A stretch of 64,000 nucleotides of DNA from contig JAPDDQ010000044.1 of NCBI GenBank assembly GCA_027587225.1, positions 1-64,000 of the forward strand, given 5' to 3'. The notes below the pieces were generated by a model. That model was given only the letters and a program-made list of their open reading frames with translations. It had not been told where the DNA came from and searched no databases. The stretch is from Solirubrobacter taibaiensis. GTDB taxonomy: Bacteria; Actinomycetota; Thermoleophilia; Solirubrobacterales; Solirubrobacteraceae. The position numbers and the translations under genes were made by a program. Below, one piece after another: positions 41,538 to 49,666 of this stretch (position 1 is the stretch's first letter; each line of letters starts with the position of its first letter).

Positions 41538-42944
41538 ATGAAGCGTATGACTGTGCCTGACACGGTGGGGATCGAGTCGCTCCAGGAGCAGGCGCACCGG
41601 CACCTGCTGATGCACTTCACGCGCAACGGCGCGTTCGGGCCGGGCGGGAAGCCGCTGCTCGTGCTCGAGCGCGGCGAAGGCGCCTATGTCTTCGACACCG
41701 AGGGCAACCGCTATTTCGACGGCCTGAGCTCCCTGTTCTGCTGCCAGATCGGCTACTCGTACGGCGAGGAGATGGCGTCGGTGGCGTCGGCGCAGATGTC
41801 GACGCTCGCGTTCAACACGAACTGGGCGACCGCGCACCCGCCGTCGATCAAGCTCGCGGCGGCGCTGGCCGAGCGCGCGCCCGGCGACCTGAACCGCGTG
41901 TTCTTCACCAACGGCGGCAGCGAATCGGTCGAAGCGGCCTGGAAGATCGTGCGCCAGCACTACCTGGCCAAGGGCGAGCCGCAGCGCACGAAGGCGATCG
42001 CGCGCGAGATCGCCTACCACGGAGTCACGCTGGGCGCGCTGAGCTTCACCGGCGTGCGGCCGATGAAGGAGCCGTTCGGCGCCGCGCCGATCCCGGTCAC
42101 GCGGATCGTCAACACCAACCGCTATCGCGATCCGGAAGGACAGGACGAGGCCGCGTTCTGCGCCCGTCTGCTCGCGGACGCCGAGCGGACCATCCTCGAG
42201 GCCGGCCCGGAGACGGTGGCGATGCTGATCGCCGAACCCGTCCAGAACGCCGGCGGCTGCCTCGTCCCGCCCGAGGGCTACTGGCCGGGCCTGCGCGCGC
42301 TGTGCGACCAGTACGGGATCGCATTGGTGGCCGACGAGGTCATCACCGGCTTCGGGCGCATCGGCGAGTGGTTCGCGTCCTCGCGCTACGGCGTCGCGCC
42401 GGATCTGATCACGTGCGCGAAGGGCATCACGTCCGCCTACGCGCCGATGGGCGCCGTGATCGTCAGCGACAAGATCGCCGAGCCGCTGTACGAGGACGGC
42501 CGGATGCTGATGCACGGCATCACGTTCGCCGGGCACCCGGTGGCGTCGGCCGTCGCACTCCAGAACATCGAGATCTTCGAGCGCGAGGGCGTGTTGGAGA
42601 ACGTCCGGGAGCTCGAGCCGTACATGGGCGAGCTGCTCGAGGGCATCAAGTCCCGCGTGCCGATGGTCGGCGACGTGCGCGGCGCCGGGTTCTTCTGGGC
42701 GCTGGAGCTGGTGCGCGACGTCGAGGAGTCGCGGTTCTCGGCCGAGGAGCGCGAGAAGCTGCTGCGCGGCTTCCTCTCCGGCCGGCTGCTCGAGGAGGGG
42801 CTGATCGCCCGGCCGGACGACCGCGGCGACGCCGTCCTGCACCTCGCGCCGCCGCTCATCAGCACCCGTGAGGAGCTCGAGGAGATGGCCGCGAAGACCG
42901 AGGCCGTGCTGGCCGACGCGTCCGAGCGCTTCTACGTCGGGTGA
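41538..42944 (+). CDS. Class III PLP aminotransferase (omega-amine type)
   Basis: The protein has 468 residues from ATG 41538. It is a fold-type I omega-aminotransferase: YVFDTEGNRYFDGLSSLFCCQIGY, FFTNGGSESVEAAWKI, AYHGVTLGALSFTG, AMLIAEPVQNAGGC, LVADEVITGFGRIGEWFA, with the PLP Lys in ITCAKGITSAYAPMGA and then HGITFAGHP. Such enzymes use putrescine, cadaverine, beta-alanine or similar amines with pyruvate or 2-oxoglutarate. The pot transporter, PucR regulator and FAD oxidase next to it favour putrescine or a related polyamine. It overlaps the oxidase start (GTGA). Confidence 0.88.
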   Translation: MKRMTVPDTVGIESLQEQAHRHLLMHFTRNGAFGPGGKPLLVLERGEGAYVFDTEGNRYFDGLSSLFCCQIGYSYGEEMASVASAQMSTLAFNTNWATAHPPSIKLAAALAERAPGDLNRVFFTNGGSESVEAAWKIVRQHYLAKGEPQRTKAIAREIAYHGVTLGALSFTGVRPMKEPFGAAPIPVTRIVNTNRYRDPEGQDEAAFCARLLADAERTILEAGPETVAMLIAEPVQNAGGCLVPPEGYWPGLRALCDQYGIALVADEVITGFGRIGEWFASSRYGVAPDLITCAKGITSAYAPMGAVIVSDKIAEPLYEDGRMLMHGITFAGHPVASAVALQNIEIFEREGVLENVRELEPYMGELLEGIKSRVPMVGDVRGAGFFWALELVRDVEESRFSAEEREKLLRGFLSGRLLEEGLIARPDDRGDAVLHLAPPLISTREELEEMAAKTEAVLADASERFYVG

Positions 42945-44302
42945 CGGTTCACACCGCTCACGGCTACTGGCTGGCTGAGGCCGGCGCGGTCGAACCTGCG
43001 CCGGCCCAGGAGGGCGAGGAGAGCGCCGACGTCGTGATCATCGGCGGCGGCTACACGGGCCTGTGGACGGCGTGGCAGCTGCGTGAGCGCGGGGCGTCCG
43101 TGGTGCTCTTGGAATCCGGGCTGTGCGGGCACGGGCCGAGCGGGCGCAACGGCGGGTTCTGCGAGACGCTCTGGACGCAGCTGCCGTCGTTGGAGGAACG
43201 GTTCGGCCGCGCGCGGGCATTGAAGCTGTGCCGCGAGTCGGCGGAGAGCGTGCATTCGATCGGCCGCTGGTGCTCGGAGCAGGGCGTCGACGCGTGGTTC
43301 ACGCCCGGCGGGTACGTGATGGCGTCCACCGCACCCGCACACGACGCGATCCTCGACGAGATCGTCGACGCGTCGCCGCCCGACCGCGTGCGGGCGCTGA
43401 GCGCGGGGGAGGTGCGGGCGCGCTGCGACTCCCCGCGCTTCCGGCGCGGGCTGCTGGTGGCGGATGACGCCACCGTCCAGCCGGCGCGGCTCGCGCTCGG
43501 GCTGCGCGACCGGCTGCGGGACGTCATCCGCGAGCGCTCGCGGGTCACGGCCTTGCGCGCCTCGCCTGGGGGAGTGACGGTCGAGACGGCGAACGGACGC
43601 GTTCACGCGGGCGCGGCCGTGCTGGCGATGAACGCCGCGACGCGCGGGGTGCCGCCGCTCCGGCACCGGCTGTCGGTCACGTCCTCGCACATCGTCCTGA
43701 CCGAGCCGGTGCCCGACGTGCTCGGACAGCTGGGCTGGTCCGGCGGCGAGTGCATCACCGACGCCCGCACGTTCGTGCACTACTTCCGCACGACGCGGGA
43801 CGGCCGGATCGCGTTCGGGTGGGGCGGAGGACGCCTCGCGGCCGGCGCGCGACTCGGCGGCAGGATCGAGGTCGACCCCGAGGTGGCGACGGAGACCCAC
43901 GCGCACCTCGTCGAGATGTTCCCGCAGCTCGAGGGCCGCGCGATCACCCACGCGTGGGGCGGTCCGATCGACGTGTCGCCTTCGCATCTGCCGCAGATCG
44001 GGACGCTCGACGACGTACCCGTCCACTATGCGTTCGGCTTCACCGGCAACGGTGTCGGGCCGTGTCATCTGGCGGGCCGAGCCCTCGCGGCGCTGGCCAG
44101 CGGCCGGTCCACGGACCTCGCGTTCGCCGACCCGGAGCCCGTCCGCGTGCCCGGCGAGCCGCTGGCGTTCGCGGGCGGAATGCTTGTCCGCCGTGCCTTT
44201 TTACGTAAGGAACGTCTTGAAGAGCGCGGCGAACGGGTGGACCTGGTGACCCGGGCCGTCACCGCCGCGCCGCGCGCGCTGGGGATCCACGTGGCACGGT
44301 GA
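42941..44302 (+). CDS. FAD-dependent oxidoreductase, DAO/PuuB type
   Basis: The protein has 453 residues from GTG 42941. The FAD-binding Rossmann motif is ADVVIIGGGYTGLWTAWQLRERG, followed by the glycine-rich CGHGPSGRNGGFCETLW typical of gamma-glutamylputrescine and related amine oxidases. Further features are YFRTTRDGRIAFGWGGG, THAWGGPIDVSPSHLPQIG and the C-terminal YAFGFTGNGVGPCHLAGRALA. It probably oxidises an amine or N-modified polyamine in the cytosol. It is translationally coupled to the aminotransferase. The last 44 bases overlap the convergent gene at 44259. Confidence 0.88.
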   Translation: MTVHTAHGYWLAEAGAVEPAPAQEGEESADVVIIGGGYTGLWTAWQLRERGASVVLLESGLCGHGPSGRNGGFCETLWTQLPSLEERFGRARALKLCRESAESVHSIGRWCSEQGVDAWFTPGGYVMASTAPAHDAILDEIVDASPPDRVRALSAGEVRARCDSPRFRRGLLVADDATVQPARLALGLRDRLRDVIRERSRVTALRASPGGVTVETANGRVHAGAAVLAMNAATRGVPPLRHRLSVTSSHIVLTEPVPDVLGQLGWSGGECITDARTFVHYFRTTRDGRIAFGWGGGRLAAGARLGGRIEVDPEVATETHAHLVEMFPQLEGRAITHAWGGPIDVSPSHLPQIGTLDDVPVHYAFGFTGNGVGPCHLAGRALAALASGRSTDLAFADPEPVRVPGEPLAFAGGMLVRRAFLRKERLEERGERVDLVTRAVTAAPRALGIHVAR

Positions 44303-46880
44303 CCGCGCGGCTGGTCGTCGCGCCGACCCGCGCGACGACGCGAGTTGCCGCGCGGGCGAGCTTCACCCGGACCTGCCGCTGCACACCGGGCCGGAGGGTG
44401 ACGGTCTTGCGCCCGACGACGGCGCGGCCCGAGACGAGCTGAATCTCGACGCGCCCGCCCGCCGACGAACGGACCCGCACGAGCACGCCGCGCGTCCGCG
44501 CCGCCCGGTCCACGACGGCCCGGATCGACACCGTCGCCCGCGGCGCCGCCGTGGCGGGCACCACGCGCGGGGCGGGGCTCGCCGCCGGGCCGAACCCGCC
44601 GAGCGTGGCGCCCCCGAGTGGTCCGGCGTTCGCGTCCGGCGTAGCGGTGGCCGTCGCCACAGCGGTCGCGGTCGCGGATGGCGTCGCGGTGGCGGTCGGC
44701 GTGGCGGTCGTGGTCGCGGTCGGCGTGGCGGTCGGGGACGGCGTTGCGGTCGTGGTGGCGGTCGGCGTCGCGGTTGCCGTGGCGGTCGCCGTGGGTGTTG
44801 CGGTGGCCGTCGGGGTCGCGGTGGGCGTCGGCGGCGTCCCGGTCCCCGGGAACCGCGCGATGCCGCCCGCCGAGTTGTCCGGCGTCCACTCGAACCCGCC
44901 GCCGAACAGGACCTCTCCGCCCGGGCGGGCGAGCACGGTCGTGGCGCTGAACCCCGGGTTGAACGCGGTCACGGAGCGGTCCGACAGGCGCAGCGCCGCC
45001 GAGCCGCGGCGGGACTGCCCGCCGAGCCCGTCCACACCCAGCAGGTACAGGTTCGTGCCGTCCGAGGACATGCCGTGTACGGAGGAGTACTCGCCACCCG
45101 CCGGCAGGCCCGCCTCGGGCACGCCGTTCGCGTCCAGGCGGCCGTAGCTGTCCGACAGCACGCCGGCGAGCCGGTTGAAGTCGCCGCCGACCCACACGCC
45201 GCCCGCGCCGTCGGCCAGCAGCTCGTAGACCCAGCCGTTCGCCTCGGCCACCGGCAGGGGCGCGAAGTCGGAGGCCCGGACCGCCGCGAGGTACTTGCGG
45301 TGGTGGCGCGTCGCGCCCTCGTCGAGCCACAGGAACGACCCGCCGATGAACAGCGTGTCGCCGACGGTCGCGAGCGCCCGGATGATGTATTCGGGCCCGA
45401 GCTCCCAGCCGAGCTTCGTGCGCGTCCCCAGATCGTAGGTCTCGAGCAGCTCGCCGCCGGCGAACAGCCGGTTGCCCGCGATCGCGAAGTCCCAGATCCG
45501 CCCGCGCGCCTCGGGGAAGTCGAGCGCAGCGCCCGTCCGCACGTCCAGCGCCGCCAGGTTCTTGCGCGCCACGCCCGCGATCTGCGTGAACTCGCCACCC
45601 ACGTACAGCGTGTCGCCGACCTTGGCCAACGCGCGCACCTGCGGGAACTTCGGCGGGTACGCGAGCGGGGTGTCGGGCCGCGGGTCGAACGGCAGCAGCG
45701 CCCCGGTCCGCAGGTCGAACGCCGCCAGGTCTCTGCGCGCCGCGCCGTTGACGGCGCCGTTGGTGCCGCCCACGGCCACGGTGCCGTTCGCGCCGACCGC
45801 CAGCGCCCGCGGCTGCGAGCCGACCACGGGCGCCGTCCACGCCACGCGCGTCCGCGTCGCGAGGTCGAACGCCGCGTACCCGGTCCCGCCGGCCACGTAC
45901 AGCCGCCCGCCGCCGACCGCCAGATACCTCACGGAGTTCGGGTAGCCGCTCAGCCCGAGGTTCGCGCCCGTCGCCGGGTCGTACGCCAGCAGGTTCGGTC
46001 CGGAGCTGCATTGGCAGGCGACGAATACGGCATCGTCGGTCGCGACGACGTCCCACGCCTCGCGCACGCCCTCGAACCGCACCGGCAGCCGCACGCCGTC
46101 CGACGCCCGGTACGCCGCGACGTCCGGCTCGAAGATCTCCCCGTCAGGCTGCGTGTCGGTCAGGTAGACCACACCACCGTGGGCGTCGAGCTCGCGCACG
46201 CCGTTGCGGATCAGGACCTGGAAGCCGGAACGGGCCCCGGTCACCGCGCTGAGCCCCACGGCCCCCGTCTTGCTGGCCACGAACAGCGTCCCGCCCTGGA
46301 GGTCGAGGTCGGTGACCTCGCCGTCGTAGCGGTCGGGGTCGATCGGCAACTCCGCGCCGGTGCGGGCGTCGAGCGCGCACAGGTCCAGGCAGGCCGCGCC
46401 CTCGATGTTGGAGCCGCCCACCCACAACACATCTCCGGCCCGCGCCAGCGCCGACACGCGTGAGGTCGTCGTCGGCGCGTCCAGCCGCGGGGCGAACACC
46501 GGATCGACCGTCCCGTCCGCGCGCAGCCGCACCAGCGTCGATCGCTCGGCACCGTTCACGCGCGCGAACGCGCCGCCCACGTACCAGCCGCCGGCGCCGT
46601 CGTCGAGCACGGCGTCGACCGTCATCTCCTCCGCGCCGCCCACCTGCGCGAAGCCGGGATGCGAGCGCACCAGCGTCCCGTCACCCGCGCTCGCGAGCAC
46701 CAGCGGCCCGGCGGCGGCGCCCGCGGCGGTGAAGTCCCCGCCGACGTAGAGCGTGTCCCCGTCCACCAGCAGCGAACTGACGAGGCCATTGACGTACGGA
46801 GTCGTCGTCGGCGTCTGCGCGACGGCGGTGGCGGGAACGGCGAGCAGCAGCAGGAGCGCTAGGCGAGCGGCGGCGACCAT
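44259..46880 (-). CDS. Large exported beta-propeller protein with Thr/Pro/Ala repeat
   Basis: The protein has 873 residues from ATG 46880. The signal peptide MVAAARLALLLLLAVPATAVA is followed by ~640 residues of repeating blades of the type DTLYVGGDFTAAG, GWYVGGAFARVNG, DTLYVGGEFTQIAG and DTLFIGGSFLWLDEG, resembling delta-60/kelch-like propellers. Next comes a ~68-residue Pro-Thr-Ala-Thr repeat linker, then a basic C-terminal beta domain (VSIRAVVDRAARTRGVLVRVR). No membrane anchor or sorting signal is seen at the C-terminus. It probably acts outside the cell; ligand and function are unknown. It overlaps the FAD oxidase gene by 44 bases. Confidence 0.82.
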   Translation of the reverse strand: MVAAARLALLLLLAVPATAVAQTPTTTPYVNGLVSSLLVDGDTLYVGGDFTAAGAAAGPLVLASAGDGTLVRSHPGFAQVGGAEEMTVDAVLDDGAGGWYVGGAFARVNGAERSTLVRLRADGTVDPVFAPRLDAPTTTSRVSALARAGDVLWVGGSNIEGAACLDLCALDARTGAELPIDPDRYDGEVTDLDLQGGTLFVASKTGAVGLSAVTGARSGFQVLIRNGVRELDAHGGVVYLTDTQPDGEIFEPDVAAYRASDGVRLPVRFEGVREAWDVVATDDAVFVACQCSSGPNLLAYDPATGANLGLSGYPNSVRYLAVGGGRLYVAGGTGYAAFDLATRTRVAWTAPVVGSQPRALAVGANGTVAVGGTNGAVNGAARRDLAAFDLRTGALLPFDPRPDTPLAYPPKFPQVRALAKVGDTLYVGGEFTQIAGVARKNLAALDVRTGAALDFPEARGRIWDFAIAGNRLFAGGELLETYDLGTRTKLGWELGPEYIIRALATVGDTLFIGGSFLWLDEGATRHHRKYLAAVRASDFAPLPVAEANGWVYELLADGAGGVWVGGDFNRLAGVLSDSYGRLDANGVPEAGLPAGGEYSSVHGMSSDGTNLYLLGVDGLGGQSRRGSAALRLSDRSVTAFNPGFSATTVLARPGGEVLFGGGFEWTPDNSAGGIARFPGTGTPPTPTATPTATATPTATATATATPTATTTATPSPTATPTATTTATPTATATPSATATAVATATATPDANAGPLGGATLGGFGPAASPAPRVVPATAAPRATVSIRAVVDRAARTRGVLVRVRSSAGGRVEIQLVSGRAVVGRKTVTLRPGVQRQVRVKLARAATRVVARVGATTSRAVTVPRGSPARAARR
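44641..44840. repeat. Degenerate tandem repeat encoding the Thr-Pro-Ala linker
   Basis: About 200 bases consist of near-repeats of the unit GGCGTGGCGGTC / GTGGTCGCGGTC on the plus strand (minus-strand codons for Thr, Ala and Pro). Unit variants differ mainly at third positions. All changes keep the frame of the 44259-46880 gene. Such arrays can vary in length by slippage. Confidence 0.75.
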
Positions 46881-46917
46881 GGCGCCGCTGCAGGTACCCC
46901 GTTCAATGAGGTCTCAC

Positions 46918-47157
46918 TCAAAATGCGTAGAACAGGCCCAGCAGCACGAAGAACAAGCCCGCGGCGGCCATGATCACGCCGGTGATCCGGAGCTGTCCGT
47001 CGCCGGCGCGCTGGAAGATCGGGCCCGCGACCATCAGCAACAGGCCCGCGAGGAACAGGCACCAGCCGGCAGCCTCGCCGCGATCGGTGACCAGCAGCAC
47101 CAGCCAGGCGATGACCAGCACCCAACCGCCGAACGCCAATGCCTTCGCGAATCTCAC
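46918..47157 (-). CDS. Small three-helix membrane protein
   Basis: The GTG at 47157 gives 79 residues. Three hydrophobic helices can be read: ALAFGGWVLVIAWLVLLVT, AAGWCLFLAGLLLMVAGPIF, and ITGVIMAAAGLFFVLLGLFYAF, with short polar loops (DRGE, QRAGDGQLR). The frame is open much further upstream but that part is antisense to the gene at 47215. I recognise no family. It is divergent from the exported protein gene at 47215 with a 57-base gap. Confidence 0.6.
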   Translation of the reverse strand: MRFAKALAFGGWVLVIAWLVLLVTDRGEAAGWCLFLAGLLLMVAGPIFQRAGDGQLRITGVIMAAAGLFFVLLGLFYAF

Positions 47158-47214
47158 CGGGCGAGCGTACCGGCGCGGGTGTTTCAGGAGTCCCGGGGTG
47201 GGGATCACCACCGC

Positions 47215-48522
47215 GTGCGCGTCCTCCTCGCTCTGCTCATCCTCACCGCTGCCGCGCCCGCCGCGCACGCCGCCTCCTACTCCGTCCCGGCCCGCGGTGC
47301 GACCTCCACCCTCACCGGCCAGACCATCGCCCTCGCCGCCGGGCAGGTGGTCTGGGTCGAGGAGCGCGGGACCGGAGCGGCGCTCGTCGCGGCCGGGGAG
47401 GACGGCGTCCCGCGCGACATCACCACGCTCGCACCGGTGAAGGGTGGGCCGCGCTCGCACTCGGTCGCCGCCTCGGGGACCACGGCGTTCCTGCAGCGCC
47501 ACGTCTGCGCCGACACGAACTGCCGGCGCGACGCCGCGCATGACCTCGTCCGTGTCGACCTCACCACCGGCGCGGCGACGCCATTCGACGGCTGCCTCGG
47601 CCTCGCCGCCTGCGGCACGTGTTCGGGTGGCCACCACTTCAGCTTCGGCCTCCGCGGCGACGTGCTCGGCATCAGCGGCCGGTGCGCCCGCGACGCCAAC
47701 GTGATCGACCTGGCCACCGGCGAGACACGGCGCGTACCGGAGCGCATCCTCGCCGCGGCCGGCCGGTACGCGGTCACCAGTCCGGACGAGCAGACGCTCA
47801 TCGTCACCGACTGGCGGACCGGCGAGACGATCCACCGGGTCAGCGACGTGTACCTCACGAGCGTCATCGACGGTGTCGCGCTCGACGTCGACGGGACGCT
47901 CGCCTGGTCCTACGGGGCGGGCGTCAACGTGCTCGCGCCCGGCGCCGCCCAGCCGCGCACGGTCCCGCGCGAGCCCGAGCGTCTCTACGACGTCGCGCTG
48001 GCCGCGGGCCGGCTCGCCACGCGCACGAACGGCGGGAACGTCGAACCCGTCACGTTCCAAGTCGACGACCGCAAGATCGAGGGGCAGCGCAACCCCTACG
48101 GCTGGGCGTTCGACGGCTCCCGGCTCGCGTGGGCCGCCGAGCCGTGCGGGAATCCCGTCATCCAGGTCTGGGACCTCGCCACCGAGCCGCCACCGCCCGC
48201 CACTGACCGCTGCATCCGCGCCCGGTTCGCCGGCGTGAAGCTCGGCCGCAAGGGCGCGGTCGTCACGGTGCGCCTCAGCTGCCCGGCGACCCCCGCACGC
48301 GGCTGCGCGGGCACGGTCGCCGCCGACCTGTTCGCGGGCGGCCGGCCGGTCGCGCAGACGGGGAGGTGGCAGTACCGGGTCCGCCCGGGCGAGACCGGCA
48401 CGAGCCGGCTCCGTGTCGAGCGCGCCGGCCGCCTGCGCGGCCACAAGCGGCTCGTTGCGCGCGTGAAGATCGACAACGACAGCGGCTCGTCCACCACCAC
48501 CCGTCGCCGTGTGCGAGGGTGA
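47215..48522 (+). CDS. Exported beta-propeller-like hypothetical protein
   Basis: The GTG at 47215 directly begins a signal peptide (VRVLLALLILTAAAPAAHA), giving 435 residues. The body shows repeating beta segments such as TIALAAGQVVWVEERG, HDLVRVDLTTGAAT, ANVIDLATGETRRV and LIVTDWRTGETIHRV, typical of WD40/TolB-like propellers, with several Cys pairs (HVCADTNC, ACGTCSGG). The last ~90 residues form a basic beta domain (RFAGVKLGRKGAVVTVRLSC) like that found at the end of other Solirubrobacterales exported proteins. No function is known. Confidence 0.75.
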   Translation: MRVLLALLILTAAAPAAHAASYSVPARGATSTLTGQTIALAAGQVVWVEERGTGAALVAAGEDGVPRDITTLAPVKGGPRSHSVAASGTTAFLQRHVCADTNCRRDAAHDLVRVDLTTGAATPFDGCLGLAACGTCSGGHHFSFGLRGDVLGISGRCARDANVIDLATGETRRVPERILAAAGRYAVTSPDEQTLIVTDWRTGETIHRVSDVYLTSVIDGVALDVDGTLAWSYGAGVNVLAPGAAQPRTVPREPERLYDVALAAGRLATRTNGGNVEPVTFQVDDRKIEGQRNPYGWAFDGSRLAWAAEPCGNPVIQVWDLATEPPPPATDRCIRARFAGVKLGRKGAVVTVRLSCPATPARGCAGTVAADLFAGGRPVAQTGRWQYRVRPGETGTSRLRVERAGRLRGHKRLVARVKIDNDSGSSTTTRRRVRG

Positions 48523-48525
48523 GGC

Positions 48526-49113
48526 GTGCCCCTGCGCTCGTACGGCGTCCTGAAAGCCACCATCACCGCCCGTCGCCACGCGACCACCCGGAGCGACCAC
48601 TACTTCCTCAGCTGCCAGGCCGGCACCACGCGGTGGGAGGTGTCGATTAACGCCCACTCGGACGAACCGCCGTCCGACGTCGAGTTCGCCGTCTTCCGCG
48701 CCGGGAACCACCCACTCGCCAAGCGGCTCGGCGCACTCAAACCGGGCTGGCGCGGCCTGCGGCCCGGTGACGGACTCGACTACGTCCGCGGCGGCCTGTG
48801 TAGGCCCGAGCACTTCAAGCCGCTGCCGCTCTCCAAACCGGGCGCGAACAACGACCTGAACGAGCTGTTCGACCGCCACCTGCTCCCGGGGAGCACGATC
48901 CACGCGTTCGGCGAGCCGTGGGGACCGGACCCGACGCGCGGCGTCCACGACGTGCACCAGAACCAGGGCAACATCCACCACTACGCCGACGACAACGGCG
49001 TCTGGCAGGACGGCGGCCTGCTAGTCCAGACCGGCGTGAACTGGACGGCGATCCTCCTGCGCTTCCAGTCGCAGTCCTGGCGCACCCACGACGCCACGGG
49101 CCACGTGCGCTGA
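48526..49113 (+). CDS. DUF2278 (YukJ-like) family protein
   Basis: The protein has 195 residues from GTG 48526, 3 bases after the upstream stop. The pattern matches DUF2278: PLRSYGVLKATI at the start, HYFLSCQAGTTRWEVSINAHS, GDGLDYVRGGL, IHAFGEPWG, GVHDVHQNQGN, DGGLLVQ and WTAILLRFQSQSWRTHDATG at the end. B. subtilis YukJ is a member; no biochemical activity is established to my knowledge. It probably shares a transcript with the exported protein before it. Confidence 0.8.
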   Translation: MPLRSYGVLKATITARRHATTRSDHYFLSCQAGTTRWEVSINAHSDEPPSDVEFAVFRAGNHPLAKRLGALKPGWRGLRPGDGLDYVRGGLCRPEHFKPLPLSKPGANNDLNELFDRHLLPGSTIHAFGEPWGPDPTRGVHDVHQNQGNIHHYADDNGVWQDGGLLVQTGVNWTAILLRFQSQSWRTHDATGHVR

Positions 49114-49127
49114 TACAACGCGACCCG

Positions 49128-49523
49128 ATGCCCAAGCCACCGCTCACCGACGAGATCAAGACGATCCTCGCCCAGCCGCTCGCCGCGGTGATGGCCAGCC
49201 TCCGTCCCGACGGCTCTCCGCTGTCGGTCCCCACCTGGTACCTGCTCGAGGACGACGGCCGGATCCTCATCAACATGGACGACCGCCGGGTCCGCCTCGA
49301 GCACGTCCGCCAGGACCCGCGCGTGGCGCTGACCGTGCTGGGCGAGAGCTGGTACCAGCACATCTCCCTGCGCGGCCGGATCGGAGAATTCAAGGCCGAC
49401 ACCGACTTCGCGGACATCGACCGGCTCTCCAGGCACTATGGCGGCAACCCGTACCCCGATCACGAGCACCCGCGCACCAGCGCCTGGATCGATATCGATC
49501 ATTGGCATGGCTGGCATGTGTGA
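49128..49523 (+). CDS. PPOX-class (pyridoxamine oxidase-like) flavin/F420 protein
   Basis: ATG 49128 gives 131 residues. The split-barrel flavin-binding fold is suggested by LAAVMASLRPDGSPLSVPTWYLLEDDGRI, NMDDRRVRLEHVRQDPRVALTVLG and HISLRGRI. Actinobacterial members of this class often use F420 or act on small oxidised substrates; the cofactor here is not decidable from sequence alone. The -35 of the leuA leader promoter lies in its last codons. Confidence 0.8.
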   Translation: MPKPPLTDEIKTILAQPLAAVMASLRPDGSPLSVPTWYLLEDDGRILINMDDRRVRLEHVRQDPRVALTVLGESWYQHISLRGRIGEFKADTDFADIDRLSRHYGGNPYPDHEHPRTSAWIDIDHWHGWHV

Positions 49524-49531
49524 GGTACAGT
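49502..49531 (+). promoter_or_regulatory. Promoter of the leuA leader
   Basis: TTGGCA (49502-49507) and TACAGT (49526-49531) are separated by 18 bases. Transcription would begin about 49538, four to five bases before the leader-peptide ATG. The -35 overlaps the end of the PPOX gene. Confidence 0.55.
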
Positions 49532-49542
49532 CCGAGGTCGCG

Positions 49543-49587
49543 ATGACGCAGTTCGGCCTTTCCCTTCTTCTTCTGCTCCCCCGCTAG
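49543..49587 (+). CDS. leuL: leuA leader peptide (Leu attenuator peptide)
   Basis: A 14-residue reading frame MTQFGLSLLLLLPR ends at TAG 49585-49587. Six residues are Leu, five of them consecutive (CTT CTT CTT CTG CTC). CTT is a rare Leu codon in this GC-rich genome. It is the classic layout of a leucine-sensing leader, 79 bases before leuA, and was too short for routine gene calling. Ribosome stalling at the Leu codons under leucine shortage would alter folding of the downstream RNA. Confidence 0.8.
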   Translation: MTQFGLSLLLLLPR

Positions 49588-49659
49588 GGGGATTACTGCG
49601 CTGGCGGCCGCTAAGCCGCGAACTCACACCGGAGAAGAAGCGAAAGAGTCCAAAAGGAG
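49567..49659 (+). promoter_or_regulatory. leuA leader RNA: hairpins and Leu-codon/anti-Leu-codon pairing
   Basis: Three structures can be read. CCCCC (49578-49582) pairs with GGGGG (49587-49591) around a GCTA loop at the leader stop codon. GCGGC (49604-49608) pairs with GCCGC (49615-49619). The Leu codons CTTCTTCT (49567-49574) are perfectly complementary to AGAAGAAG (49633-49640), 15 bases before the leuA ribosome-binding site GGAG (49656-49659). A stalled ribosome would prevent that long-range pairing. No T-run is present, so control of translation or Rho access is more likely than intrinsic termination. Confidence 0.55.
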
Positions 49660-49666
49660 CTGCGCC

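Noticed and set aside
45075..46463. Plus-strand open frame (462 codons) antisense to the large propeller gene
   Set aside because: Arg/Val/Gln-rich shadow; the minus-strand gene has a signal peptide and regular blade repeats.
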